Assembly (NCBI GenBank): GCA_015075585.1
Contig: JABTUB010000001.1
Span: forward strand, 1,350,501-1,414,500
Source of the DNA: Chloracidobacterium sp.
GTDB lineage: Bacteria; Acidobacteriota; Blastocatellia; Pyrinomonadales; Pyrinomonadaceae
Length of the DNA stretch: 64,000 nt
Reading direction: 5' to 3'
Shown: in pieces, positions 36,793 to 46,221 of the stretch
How positions within the stretch are numbered: the first letter of the stretch is position 1
How the letters are laid out: every line of letters starts with the position of its first letter
Translations under genes and position numbers: made by a program
The notes under the pieces: model-generated
What the model saw: the letters and a program-made list of their open reading frames with translations, nothing else
The model's database searches: none
Told to the model about the DNA's origin: nothing

Positions 36793-38445
36793 ATGAATTT
36801 ATTCGAAGACCTTGTCATCGAATTGAAGCAAGAAAATCTTCTTGAAGACACGGTTATCGACATTGATCGCAGCGGTGCGGCAGAGATCGCTGCAGATGAC
36901 GCGGTGCCGTCTGCCGATAATGCTCGGGTCGAACCTGCCGAGGCCGCGTACAGTGCCTCGGGCGATGTTGAGCCAGAAGGAACGCAAATAGTCGAAGAGC
37001 ATGGGCAGGGACCGCAACCGGCAACCGGCGTTAGCAATGAAGCCGCCGGACAACCATCGTCGGAGCGGGAATATTATAAGAAGCGTGCTGCGGCCGAGGT
37101 TTCAAGCCTTCAGATGGTCGAGCATATCCTGTCGGCCGTCGAACGCGAATATTCAAAGAAGATCCCGCGGAACTACGATGATCTTGAGGTGAAAAAGGCG
37201 CTCGCCGTATTTCGGCTGGAGGATGCCGAGGTTTCAGACGAGACCCGCACTGATGCTGAACGCGTTATTACGGAGGAAACGGCAGGCTGGTGCAGTACAT
37301 TGGCCGCCCGTGACAGAAGCATCACCGTCGCAGACCTTCGCCGCTACTGCGAGAACTGCCGCCCGATGCTGAGTTCGCAGGCGATGCTGTCGCTCGCCCG
37401 CTTTTACCGCAATCTTCCGTATTCCGAACCTACGCGCGGGAAGTTCGATTTTATCATAACCCGGCTCTTCTCGCGCCCATTGTCCGATCAAACCAGGAAG
37501 CAGCTCTTCGCCCGCGATGAAATGGCGGGCCACATTCGGAACCTATATGCGGACTGGGCGAGCGTGTCGCTTTATAATGATCAGGACGCCGAGATGAGCA
37601 TTGAGCTTACTGTCCTAAGCTTTGCAGAGCTGACAGAAGAGGCTGAAAAGGCGATCTCATTTGACGACCTTATCAAGAGCGACTTTTTCGGACGTTTGAG
37701 GCTCTTTAAGGAAAGCATCGCAGAGCTGTTTTACGCTCCTGAGGTTGCTGCTGCGGCTATTGAATGCAATATCCGAATAGGTAACGTATATGTCGAACTG
37801 ATCGACCGTGAGCGCGAACGCGCCGATGCGGACAGCGTTCACGAAAGATATTCGTTCATCGATAATCAAGTAGTGTCAGAAGCCGCAGGGAGATCGTTGG
37901 AGCTTGCTGACCTGCTTCGTACGCGTGAAAGTACGGACGAAGAGCCTGATGCGGACGAGCCGGAATTTCTCCTCGCGGAAGCAACGGCGGAAGAGGGCTC
38001 TGAGCCGGTTCTTGAGCAAAGGGCCTTTCCGGCAAAGAAGAAAGCACCGTCGCGTATCGGCGGTGTGATCAGCAACTTGGCTGTCAACAAGTGGCTGATC
38101 GTTATCGGCCTCGTGTTGGTCATCGGCTCCGTCGGAGTTTATGTTTGGGCGAATTTTCTTCTGCCCGAACCTCCGTCGAGTGAATCTGTCGAGCGATACG
38201 ACCTGCAATCATCACCGTTCCGCAACGATCTGCGCGTAGCAAAGATCAGCAGCGAGACGTTCTATGGCGTGCTTCAGCCGGGTTGGGAGACGATGACGAA
38301 GGAGAAGCAGGAAGACCTTCTGAATCGGATCCGTCAAGCTGGCGGCAATGGCCGCTGGATAAATGTTAATTTGATGAATATGCAGGGCAGGACCGTCGCA
38401 TTCGCGTCGCCGACACGCCTCGAGATCTACGACACTTCAAAATAG
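36793..38445 (+). CDS. Large acidic single-pass membrane protein of unknown function
   Basis: I do not recognise this 550-residue protein. Residues about 20-85 are acidic and low-complexity. About 90-380 look like a helical globular domain with a YCENC motif (about 187-191). An acidic linker follows (about 380-415), then KKKAPSR, one membrane helix at 434-457 and a 93-residue C-terminal part (ETFYGVLQPGWETM; GGNGRWINVNLMN). The basic stretch before the helix puts the large domain in the cytoplasm and the short end outside. AAAGGTG precedes the ATG. It lies 67 bases after the pilin with no terminator between, so it is likely co-transcribed. Confidence 0.75.
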   Translation: MNLFEDLVIELKQENLLEDTVIDIDRSGAAEIAADDAVPSADNARVEPAEAAYSASGDVEPEGTQIVEEHGQGPQPATGVSNEAAGQPSSEREYYKKRAAAEVSSLQMVEHILSAVEREYSKKIPRNYDDLEVKKALAVFRLEDAEVSDETRTDAERVITEETAGWCSTLAARDRSITVADLRRYCENCRPMLSSQAMLSLARFYRNLPYSEPTRGKFDFIITRLFSRPLSDQTRKQLFARDEMAGHIRNLYADWASVSLYNDQDAEMSIELTVLSFAELTEEAEKAISFDDLIKSDFFGRLRLFKESIAELFYAPEVAAAAIECNIRIGNVYVELIDRERERADADSVHERYSFIDNQVVSEAAGRSLELADLLRTRESTDEEPDADEPEFLLAEATAEEGSEPVLEQRAFPAKKKAPSRIGGVISNLAVNKWLIVIGLVLVIGSVGVYVWANFLLPEPPSSESVERYDLQSSPFRNDLRVAKISSETFYGVLQPGWETMTKEKQEDLLNRIRQAGGNGRWINVNLMNMQGRTVAFASPTRLEIYDTSK

Positions 38446-38469
38446 CCGCAGGAAACAATTCTTTCTGAT

Positions 38470-38497
38470 ACGCCCGTTGCCGTGATGCAGCGGGCGT
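38470..38497 (+). terminator. Hairpin after the unknown membrane protein gene
   Basis: An 11-bp stem (38470-38480 with 38487-38497, one G-T) with a 6-base loop starts 24 bases after the stop. Only TCTGGTTTCGG follows, so the U-run is weak and termination may be partial. Confidence 0.6.
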
Positions 38498-38662
38498 TCT
38501 GGTTTCGGACGCCCGCATAAAGTGCCCTTTGCCGTATTATTTGTAAAATGATGCTGTGCTATTGAAACCTTTTGACCGGTGGTATTGTATAACTACCAAC
38601 CAACTCCGGTTACGACACTAATTAGGATTTTGTGAACTGCGTGCAGTTACGAGGAGCAATTA

Positions 38663-40321
38663 ATGAAGAAAATATCTAGGACCGTTCGCGCGATAGTAGT
38701 TCTGTTCGCGATACAAACACTCGTTCTCCCGATGACGCTGCTTGCTCAGAACTCGAACCAAAGCGAGGTCTTTGCGGCCATCAGAAAAGAGGGCATGGAA
38801 AATTCGAAAATAATGCACGTAATGCATTATTTTACTGACATTTACGGCCCGCGGCTGACCGGAAGCGACAATTTCGTCGATGCCGCACGCTGGGGTGCCC
38901 GCGAAATGCGTTCGTGGGGCTTTGATTACACCGGCCTCGAACCTTGGGAATTCGGCCACGTTGGCTGGGCAAATGTACGCAACACAGGCCTTATGCTCAA
39001 GCCGCAGCAAGATACGCTTACCTACGAGGTGCTTGCGTGGACGCCTTCTACAAAAGGAACGGTTGTTTCCGATGTTGTCAGCCTTGTCATACCGACGTTC
39101 CCGTCAGCTGAGAATGAGCGGGTCAGGCAAAATCCAACGCAGGAAGAGCTGACCGCATACCTTGACAGCATGAAAGATAAGGTGAGCGGCAAGATCGTTA
39201 TCGTCGGCAAACCGACATTCATCGATCAATCATTGGACGCAATGCCAAAGCATATCCCCATGGAACAGCTTAAATGCCGCATGGATCCGACAAAGAAACC
39301 GGGCGAATGCGGACCGTCGATGTTCAGAGGACCGATGGGCCCGATGCCGAAGCCGCGGCCCGGAGCGCTGACCGGTTTACAGGTCTCCGAACAGTTGGAA
39401 AAGTTCCTGATCGATAACGATGTAAAGGTACGTATAAATGAATCGCAGCTTGACCGCGGTGCTGTCCGTGCATTCAACAATCGGACATTCGATATCACAA
39501 AGGCCGTTCCGACAGTCGTAATGCGTAATGAGGATTTTGGCCGAATCTACCGCATCCTGCAGGACGGTACGCCTGTTACGCTTGAATTCAACCTCCAAAG
39601 CCGCATCATTCCTTCGGGCGTTACGAGCTACAACTTGATCGGTGAGATCAAAGGCTCCGACAAGAAAGATGAGGTCGTAATGCTCGGCGGACACCTTGAT
39701 TCGTGGCATTCGGCAACGGGCGCTACCGACAATGCGATCGGATGCGCGACCATGATGGAGGCCGCGCGTATCTTAAAAGCGATCGGTGTTAAACCGCGGC
39801 GCACGATCCGCGTTGCATGCTGGGGCGGCGAAGAACAGGGCTTGCTCGGTTCACAAGCGTATGTGAAGCAGCATTTCGGTACTGCGGAAGATCCGAAGCC
39901 GGAGTTCTCGAAGTTCAACGGCTACTTCAATATCGACAGCGGAACGGGCCGTGTTCGAGCGTTCAGCGTTTTCGGCCCGCCGGAAGCGGCGAAGGTGCTT
40001 AACGACGCAATGAAGCCCTTTGAAGATCTTGGGTTTGCGGGAGCTACGGCCACGAACAGCCGTGCCCTTGGCGGAACGGACAGCACTTCGTTCAATGCCG
40101 CAGGCCTGCCCGGTATCGGCGGTAATCAGGATCCTATCGAGTACTTCAACCTTACGTGGCATACCAACGTGGATACCTACGAACGCATCATCGAGCCGGA
40201 CGTGAAAGCATCGGCAATAATATTTGCTGCGGCAGTCTATACGCTGGCGATGCGTGATGAGATGCTTCCGCGATTCAAGGCCGGCGAAATGCCGCCGCTC
40301 CCGACAGCACCGAACAGATAG
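38663..40321 (+). CDS. Secreted M28-family metallopeptidase
   Basis: M28 peptidases are two-zinc exopeptidases (aminopeptidase or carboxypeptidase). The 552-residue product has a signal peptide ([29 protein letters not shown]), a protease-associated-type insert in the first half, and the zinc site: His344/Asp346 (GGHLDSW), Asp356 (GATDNAIG), catalytic Glu390/Glu391 (WGGEEQG), Asp425 (NIDSGTG) and His500 (WHTNVDT). An unusual Gly/Met/Pro-rich stretch (about 215-235) interrupts the insert. A good ribosome-binding site (GAGGAG) precedes the ATG. Confidence 0.92.
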   Translation: MKKISRTVRAIVVLFAIQTLVLPMTLLAQNSNQSEVFAAIRKEGMENSKIMHVMHYFTDIYGPRLTGSDNFVDAARWGAREMRSWGFDYTGLEPWEFGHVGWANVRNTGLMLKPQQDTLTYEVLAWTPSTKGTVVSDVVSLVIPTFPSAENERVRQNPTQEELTAYLDSMKDKVSGKIVIVGKPTFIDQSLDAMPKHIPMEQLKCRMDPTKKPGECGPSMFRGPMGPMPKPRPGALTGLQVSEQLEKFLIDNDVKVRINESQLDRGAVRAFNNRTFDITKAVPTVVMRNEDFGRIYRILQDGTPVTLEFNLQSRIIPSGVTSYNLIGEIKGSDKKDEVVMLGGHLDSWHSATGATDNAIGCATMMEAARILKAIGVKPRRTIRVACWGGEEQGLLGSQAYVKQHFGTAEDPKPEFSKFNGYFNIDSGTGRVRAFSVFGPPEAAKVLNDAMKPFEDLGFAGATATNSRALGGTDSTSFNAAGLPGIGGNQDPIEYFNLTWHTNVDTYERIIEPDVKASAIIFAAAVYTLAMRDEMLPRFKAGEMPPLPTAPNR

Positions 40322-40351
40322 AAGGCCTGTTTATGTGGCTTAAGCCAACTG

Positions 40352-40395
40352 CGGCGTAGTGTTTATCCGATCAACACTACGCCGTGATCTTTTTT
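40352..40395 (+). terminator. Terminator after the M28 peptidase gene
   Basis: A perfect 12-bp stem (40352-40363 with 40373-40384) with a 9-base loop is followed by TGATCTTTTTT. It separates the peptidase gene from the convergent LuxR-type gene; the minus-strand side lacks a U-run. Confidence 0.92.
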
Positions 40396-40427
40396 GAGAA
40401 GGCAAGCTGTGAGTGCCGCGCCAAGGT

Positions 40428-41546
40428 TCAACTCAGGACAAGCTTCACAAGTTCGTGCTGCCGTCTGACGCCTGTTTTAGCAAAGATGTGTTTAAGGTGC
40501 GTGCGACCGGTGTTGTGTTTGATCTTCATCGCCTCGCATATCTCCTTGAGCGTATGGCCCTTTGCGAGCAGTTTAGCGACTTGTGTTTCACACGGCGTCA
40601 GCAAATATTTGCCTGCGACGGCCATTACGCCGGCCAAAGGCTGCGACTGCGTAGCCATCACTATAAGATATCTGTCGGCAGGCGCTTGATCAACGACCGC
40701 ATTGTTGGCCACTGTTACCGAGAGATACATCTGATCCGGCTCGTCGGGTGCGCTCAGAGCTATGCGCAGATCGATGTCCGAATTAGCGGGCAGAAGCGGT
40801 TCGAAGATCTGCTTTGCCAGTGAGGCGAATGCCTTTCGGGCATTGGGGCGGCGAATGAACAGTGCTCCGTCCACGCGCTCGATACCTTTTGCCGAGCGAA
40901 GCAAATTCTCAGCAGCGTCATTGGCAAATACGATCTGAAGCCGCCTGTCGAGAACAAGGATCGCATCGGGCTGTGAGCCGATAATTGCGGAAAGCGCACT
41001 GTTCTCAGTGCGAAGGCGCGTGATCTTCAAATAGTTGCCGAGAGCGCGGCGGAGATGCGGTATCACATGGTCAATAAGCCTTCTGTTCTGGCGTGAGAAT
41101 TCGGGCCGGTGCTTCGGAAGAGTGAATCCGATCGCACCCGTAACCCCTTTGTAATGACTCAGTTTGTGATACTCGATCTCAAAGACGGAATATTTCCGAG
41201 CATAGTCCTGATAGTACTCGGTGGCCTCAAAATCACCGTCGCTCAAGGATCTTCTGCGCGAGAACGTACCACCGTTAGGTGTTTTTGCGAGTAATGGCCG
41301 TACGGGGCTTACATGCTGGTAATAGTCGAGATATTCTTTCAGCGAAAAAAGATCGACCGAATTTGTAATGAACTTCATATTTGCTCCGCCGCCGGGATGT
41401 ATCACCATTCCTCCGGCGCCGGAGCCTACAAGAGAAGCGAGGCTGTTGTAAATATGATCCCAACCGCCTGACGCGTCGTCGCTCAGCGAGTATTCGTAGA
41501 TCGATTCAATAAGATCAGCTACTACTTTACTTGAATGATCGGCCAT
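40428..41546 (-). CDS. LuxR-type transcription regulator with PAS-like sensor region
   Basis: The C-terminal 60 residues form a LuxR/GerE helix-turn-helix (LTPCETQVAKLLAKGHTLKEICEAMKIKHNTGRTHLKHIFAKTGV). The middle has a PAS-like pattern (IIGSQPDAILVLDRRLQIVFANDAAENLL, about 186-215). The N-terminal 170 residues are unassigned. At 372 residues it lacks a receiver domain, so it probably senses a small molecule rather than a phosphate signal. It may control itself or the convergent peptidase gene, but nothing in the sequence proves a target. Confidence 0.85.
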   Translation of the reverse strand: MADHSSKVVADLIESIYEYSLSDDASGGWDHIYNSLASLVGSGAGGMVIHPGGGANMKFITNSVDLFSLKEYLDYYQHVSPVRPLLAKTPNGGTFSRRRSLSDGDFEATEYYQDYARKYSVFEIEYHKLSHYKGVTGAIGFTLPKHRPEFSRQNRRLIDHVIPHLRRALGNYLKITRLRTENSALSAIIGSQPDAILVLDRRLQIVFANDAAENLLRSAKGIERVDGALFIRRPNARKAFASLAKQIFEPLLPANSDIDLRIALSAPDEPDQMYLSVTVANNAVVDQAPADRYLIVMATQSQPLAGVMAVAGKYLLTPCETQVAKLLAKGHTLKEICEAMKIKHNTGRTHLKHIFAKTGVRRQHELVKLVLS

Positions 41547-41693
41547 GGGAACCTCTTGCCCGTATCACAAAACAGCACTGAGAACTCCCCGACGAATAAA
41601 CGGCTCAGCCGTCTCAGGCTCAAGCCGAAGGTACCATACAGCAGATCGAACGGTCAATAGAATGGAGCGAAGAAGGCCTTGTAAAATGCGGGG

Positions 41694-42338
41694 TCAGCTG
41701 AATAAGCCGCGGCTCGGGCATTGATCTGCAAGTACGCATTCACTGCATTTTGGTTTCCGTGCGACGCATATCTTTCGCCCGTGGAATATAAGCCGGTGAG
41801 GCAGCATGATCCAATCTTTCTTTGGGATCAGAGCCGCAAGGTCGCGCTCGATCGCTTCAGGCGATCTTGCAGCAGTAAATCCGAGGCGTTGAGAAACGCG
41901 CGAAACGTGTGTATCAACGACCACGCCCGCCGCTATGCCGAACGCATTGCCAAGAACGACATTTGCGGTCTTTCTGGCTACGCCTGCCAGCGTCAGCAGT
42001 TCGTCCATCGTCTGCGGGACCTCGCCGTTATATTCATCTATCAGCCGCTTGCACGCCGCGCGGATATTCTTCGCTTTGTTGCGGAAGAAGCCCGTCGAGT
42101 GGATATCCCTTTCGAGTTCTTCCTGCGTTACATCAATGTAATCCTGCGGCCGTCTATACTTTCGAAACAGTTCGGCAGTAACGATGTTGACGCGGGCGTC
42201 GGTGCATTGGGCTGACAGAATGGTCGCGATCAGAAGTTCGAAAGGTGAAGTGTGATCGAGTGCGCAGTGGGCATCGGGATATTCCTTCTTGAGCCTGCGA
42301 AGTATCTCGGCAGAACGTTTTTTCAGGTCAGCGATCAC
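41694..42338 (-). CDS. nth: Endonuclease III (DNA glycosylase/AP lyase)
   Basis: Endonuclease III removes oxidised pyrimidines and nicks abasic sites in base-excision repair. The 214-residue product has the helix-hairpin-helix with catalytic Lys123 (LAGVARKTANVVLG), catalytic Asp142 (VVDTHVSRV) and the iron-sulfur cluster ligands Cys191, Cys198, Cys201, Cys207 in the standard C-x6-C-x2-C-x5-C spacing. Ala replaces the usual Gly in the GVGRK motif. The divergent DegT gene begins only 29 bases away. Confidence 0.97.
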   Translation of the reverse strand: MIADLKKRSAEILRRLKKEYPDAHCALDHTSPFELLIATILSAQCTDARVNIVTAELFRKYRRPQDYIDVTQEELERDIHSTGFFRNKAKNIRAACKRLIDEYNGEVPQTMDELLTLAGVARKTANVVLGNAFGIAAGVVVDTHVSRVSQRLGFTAARSPEAIERDLAALIPKKDWIMLPHRLIFHGRKICVARKPKCSECVLADQCPSRGLFS

Positions 42339-42367
42339 GACTTCAGGCTAAAAAAAAGGAACGTCGA

Positions 42368-43540
42368 ATGCAAATCGATGTCTCTTTGAGTAAGATATCT
42401 CAGAACGGAACGATGCAGGTCCCATTACTTGATATTAAGGAACAGAATGAATCACTGCGCAGCGAGATCGAAGCGGCGCTTGCTCGCGTGCTCGACACGA
42501 ACGCGTTCATCCTTGGAAGTGAGGTCGCAGAACTAGAGAATGAAACGGCTCGTTACTGCGGCGTAACGCACGCAATAGGTTGTGCCTCTGGAAGCGATGC
42601 GATACTGCTGGCTCTGATGGCTCTGGGTATAGGGCCCGGCGATGAGGTCATTACGACGCCTTACAGCTTTTTCGCAACCGTAAGTTCGATAACGAGGCTT
42701 GGGGCAACGCCGGTTTTTGCGGATATCGAGCCGGAATACTTCAATATAGACCCGGCACGGATCGAAGCGAAGATCACTTCGCGAACCAAAGCTATCGAAC
42801 CGGTGCATCTCTACGGACAATGCGCCGATATGGATGCGATCAATGCCATTGCGGCAAAGCACGGAATTCGCGTTATTGAGGACGCGGCACAGGCTCTCGG
42901 TGCCAAAGACCGTGAGCGGCAGGCCGGTTCGATGGGTGCGATCGGCTGTTTCAGCTACTATCCTTCGAAAAATCTCGGCGGTATGGGCGACGGCGGGATG
43001 TTGACCACGAATGACGACACTTTGGCCGCAAAGCTGCGGGCGCTTCGAGTGCATGGTTCTGAGGAGCGTTATTATCATAAATATGTGGGGCTGAATTCGC
43101 GGCTTGACGGCTTCCAGGGAGCGGTCCTTCGCGTCAAACTGCCGCATCTCGATCCGTGGACAGAAAAACGCCGTGCCAATGCGGAAGCGTATCGGCATTG
43201 GTTCACGAACCGCGGGCTTGGCGAATATTTAACCGCACCCATCGAGCGGCCCGGAGCGTTCCACATATACAATCAGTTCGTGATACGCGTACCTAAGAAG
43301 CGCGACGAACTCAGGGCGTTCTTGACCGAGAATGGCATTGGAACCGACATCTATTATCCGCTGCCGCTGCATTTGCAGGAGTGTTTTGCGTATCTCGGCT
43401 ATACGAAGGGTGACCTTCCTATTGCTGAAGAGGCGGCCTGCGAGACGCTTGCATTGCCGATTTATCCCGAATTGAGATCCGAGCAGATAGAGTTCGTGTG
43501 CGGCCGCATCGCTGAATTCTTTGAAGGGCAAGGCGTATGA
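42368..43540 (+). CDS. DegT/DnrJ/EryC1-type sugar aminotransferase
   Basis: These PLP enzymes move an amino group onto nucleotide-linked keto-sugars used in polysaccharides. The 390-residue product has the family pattern: VPLLDIKEQN near the start, IGCASGSDAILLALMALGIGPGDEVITTPYSFFAT, VEDAAQ-type segment (IEDAAQALGA), PLP lysine in SYYPSKNLGGMGDGG and LNSRLDGFQGAVLRVKL. AAGGAA lies 6 bases before the ATG at 42368; an internal ATG at 42413 would also fit the family. Its last codons overlap the next gene (ATGA). Product sugar unknown. Confidence 0.92.
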   Translation: MQIDVSLSKISQNGTMQVPLLDIKEQNESLRSEIEAALARVLDTNAFILGSEVAELENETARYCGVTHAIGCASGSDAILLALMALGIGPGDEVITTPYSFFATVSSITRLGATPVFADIEPEYFNIDPARIEAKITSRTKAIEPVHLYGQCADMDAINAIAAKHGIRVIEDAAQALGAKDRERQAGSMGAIGCFSYYPSKNLGGMGDGGMLTTNDDTLAAKLRALRVHGSEERYYHKYVGLNSRLDGFQGAVLRVKLPHLDPWTEKRRANAEAYRHWFTNRGLGEYLTAPIERPGAFHIYNQFVIRVPKKRDELRAFLTENGIGTDIYYPLPLHLQECFAYLGYTKGDLPIAEEAACETLALPIYPELRSEQIEFVCGRIAEFFEGQGV

Positions 43541-44826
43541 ACAATGACCTCATGGTCGTAAGGCTCGACGGAAGGTTCGCAAAGGCATTCGTGGCAGCCG
43601 CCGTGTTAATGGTGCTTATCTTTGCCTTTTCCGCCGTGCGTATCCAGATAGGCAATATGTTCGCCGATCTCACCGATCCTTCGGATGAGAACGCCGATCA
43701 AATTTCCGCACTGGCACAGTGGCTGTCGCCCTATGATCCGCAAGCCTCGTGGTTAAAGGCTTTGGTTGCAAAGACGGACTTTCGTCTCGTTCGTTCGGAC
43801 AGCGTTGTTGAGCTGATGAAGGAGACGGTTCGGCTTGCTCCGTACGATTTTCGATGGTGGGTCGAACTCGGACGTGCCTATGAGCGATCCGGCGACACGG
43901 ATGATGCTGAGGCCGCACTAAAACATGCGAAGCTGCTTGCTCCGTCAAGCATTTATACGAGCTGGCAATTGGGCAACTTTTACCTTCGCACAAACAGGCC
44001 GGACGAGGCATTTAATGAGTTTCGATATGCGACCCTGCAGAACCATATCTACCGCGAGCAGGTTTTCTCGCTGGCGTGGGATTATTTTGAGAAAGACCCC
44101 GCAAAGCTGGAGGCGGTTGTCGCCAACGATCCGGGTGTTTTCGCCGATCTTGCGATGTTCTATGCGGCGAGAGGCCAGGCAGCGGATGCTCTTCGCGTCT
44201 GGAGTTCGCTGACCGATGAACAAAAGGCAGAGTACCCTCAGCTCACGCGTGTGATGGCTCAAGGGCTTTATGACAAACGGTTCTTCGCCCAATCGCTCGC
44301 TTTTGCTAACCAGTCGAACTTTGATCCCGATGCCAGACCCGAGGCCGTTACGAACGGCGGCTTTGAAGGGCAGATCAGGCCGCCGAACGAAACGCTCTTT
44401 GATTGGAAGGTCGTACGTTCGGACGGCAAGGTCGATATCAGTCAAGATCAATCGGTAAAGTATTCGGGCAGTAAGAGCATGCGGCTCAATTTTCGCAGTT
44501 ATACAAAAGCAGAATTCTACAATTTGTTTCAGACCGTTGTCGTGGAGCCGAAGCACACATACAAGCTGCGTTTCCGGCTCCGGACCGAAGGTTTGAAAAG
44601 CGGCGGCACACCGCAGATCGAGGTGATCAATGCGAACGACGACAAACTCATTGCCGCAACATCTGCATTTGCACAAGGGACGAATGATTGGCAGGAGATC
44701 ACGCTCGAAGTACCGGTTCCTGAGAATTGCGACGGCATTACGATCCGCACGGCGCGGTCATACTGCGGCGAGAACTGCCCACTCATCGGAACCATCTGGT
44801 ATGACGACTTTGTTTTAGTGAAATAG
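43537..44826 (+). CDS. Membrane-anchored TPR protein with carbohydrate-binding-like C-terminus
   Basis: The 429-residue product has one N-terminal membrane helix (about 15-36), several tetratricopeptide-like helical repeats (about 90-260; for example WWVELGRAYERSGDTDDAEAALKHAKLLAP and SWQLGNFYLRTNRPDEAFNEF) and a beta-rich C-terminal domain of the carbohydrate-binding type (VTNGGFEG; KSMRLNFRSY; WYDDFVLVK). It starts 4 bases inside the DegT gene and ends 9 bases before the ligase-like gene. It may hold or measure glycan chains during export (inference). Confidence 0.75.
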   Translation: MNNDLMVVRLDGRFAKAFVAAAVLMVLIFAFSAVRIQIGNMFADLTDPSDENADQISALAQWLSPYDPQASWLKALVAKTDFRLVRSDSVVELMKETVRLAPYDFRWWVELGRAYERSGDTDDAEAALKHAKLLAPSSIYTSWQLGNFYLRTNRPDEAFNEFRYATLQNHIYREQVFSLAWDYFEKDPAKLEAVVANDPGVFADLAMFYAARGQAADALRVWSSLTDEQKAEYPQLTRVMAQGLYDKRFFAQSLAFANQSNFDPDARPEAVTNGGFEGQIRPPNETLFDWKVVRSDGKVDISQDQSVKYSGSKSMRLNFRSYTKAEFYNLFQTVVVEPKHTYKLRFRLRTEGLKSGGTPQIEVINANDDKLIAATSAFAQGTNDWQEITLEVPVPENCDGITIRTARSYCGENCPLIGTIWYDDFVLVK

Positions 44827-44835
44827 GCGTATTGA

Positions 44836-46221
44836 ATGAGAACAGATAAAGCCAGCTTTTCAAACAGAGCGATCTTCTTCCTGATCTGCGCGGCCGTCGT
44901 GGTCTTTACGATGTTCTACGGAACCGTGCATCAGCCCGCGATCGCCTTGTTTTATTTGACCGTAACCGCTATGTGGCTTTTCTGGGCATGGGACAGTTTC
45001 CGGACGGGCAGCTTTACCATCAGCCGGCATTTGCTCCAAGTTCCGCTGTTCGCCGCTGCATTATTCGCGTTCGTGCAGATGATCCCATTCGGATGGCGTG
45101 ATGATGCAGCAGGCGTTGCCGGCGTCGGCCGAACGCTGACGATGTCGCCGTTCGATACGCAAATGACGATGCTTCATATGCTCGCGCTTGCTCTGTTCTT
45201 TTCGGTCGTACTTACATCCGTTTCGAGCGCCGCAAGGCTGAGTAAGCTTGTTACATTCATATCAGTGTTCGGTTTTGTGTACGCATTCTTCGCGATACTT
45301 CAGTCATTTCTCAGTCCTGGCAAGATATATGGTATTTACGAGCGGGCCGGTGCTTCACCGTTCGGCACTTTCGTCAGCAGGCATAACTTTGCGGCGTTTG
45401 CAGAAATGACGCTCGCACTGCCGCTCGGAATGCTCCTTTCGGGTGCGGTAAAACGCGATAAGAAGCTGCTTTATATCACCGCCATCGTGCTGATCGGCAC
45501 GGCACTGCTGATGAGCGGCTCGCGCGGCGGGCTTGTTGCAATGGCAGCAGCGGTTATGCTCCTGATCTTTTTGACCACGCGTGCAAAGGGCTACAAGGCA
45601 ATTGCTGTTCGGGGCGTGCTTGCTGTGCTGCTTGTCGCGGTCGTTGTTGCCGGCACGATCTATATCGGCGGCGAATCTTCATTGACGAGGATCGCAGAAA
45701 CGGCAACTTCAAAGGACGTTACGACCGACCGTCTGCATATATGGAAAACTACGCTGAAGGTAATTAACGCAAATTTTCCGCTCGGAGCAGGGATCGGAGC
45801 GTTCGCGCAAGCCTATACACAGTTCGACGATCGCGGCGGCCTGGAACGCGTCGAGCAGGCTCATAACGATTATCTGCAGGTATTGGCCGACGCAGGGATC
45901 GTCGGTGCCGCGATACTTGCCGTCTTTCTTTGGGCCCTATACAAGACCGTCAGACGTGCGCTCAAGGAAAAAAATGGGTTTCGACGAGGAGCCGCCGTCG
46001 GTGCGATCGGCGGGATCTTTGCGGTGTTGGTCCATAGCGTTTTTGATTTTGTTCTGCATACCACGGCCATAACCGTTATGTTCATTCTGTTGCTCGTGAT
46101 ATTGATCGCATCCGCGCGGAGCTATACGGACGATATTGAAGACGACGAGAACGCGCGGCATCGCCATCGGACAAAGGGGATCGTTACTGCGTTCGGTCGC
46201 CGCCGTTCCGCTTCACGGTAA
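44836..46221 (+). CDS. O-antigen ligase/polymerase-family membrane protein
   Basis: The 461-residue product has ten or more hydrophobic segments and the Wzy_C/WaaL-type region: RHNFAAFAEMTLALPLG, LLMSGSRGGLVAMAAAVM, then DRLHIWKTTLKVINANFPLGAGIGAFAQAY and QAHNDYLQVLADAGIVGAA. These proteins join glycan chains to lipid A, to proteins or to each other. Its 3' end overlaps the convergent pssA gene by 38 bases. With the DegT and TPR genes it forms a small glycan cluster; the acceptor is unknown. Confidence 0.85.
   Translation: MRTDKASFSNRAIFFLICAAVVVFTMFYGTVHQPAIALFYLTVTAMWLFWAWDSFRTGSFTISRHLLQVPLFAAALFAFVQMIPFGWRDDAAGVAGVGRTLTMSPFDTQMTMLHMLALALFFSVVLTSVSSAARLSKLVTFISVFGFVYAFFAILQSFLSPGKIYGIYERAGASPFGTFVSRHNFAAFAEMTLALPLGMLLSGAVKRDKKLLYITAIVLIGTALLMSGSRGGLVAMAAAVMLLIFLTTRAKGYKAIAVRGVLAVLLVAVVVAGTIYIGGESSLTRIAETATSKDVTTDRLHIWKTTLKVINANFPLGAGIGAFAQAYTQFDDRGGLERVEQAHNDYLQVLADAGIVGAAILAVFLWALYKTVRRALKEKNGFRRGAAVGAIGGIFAVLVHSVFDFVLHTTAITVMFILLLVILIASARSYTDDIEDDENARHRHRTKGIVTAFGRRRSASR

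Noticed and set aside
38575..38610. TTGACC and TATAAC boxes ahead of the M28 gene as a promoter.
   Set aside because: The spacing is about 10 bases (20 using the upstream TTGAAA), not compatible with a normal sigma-70 promoter.
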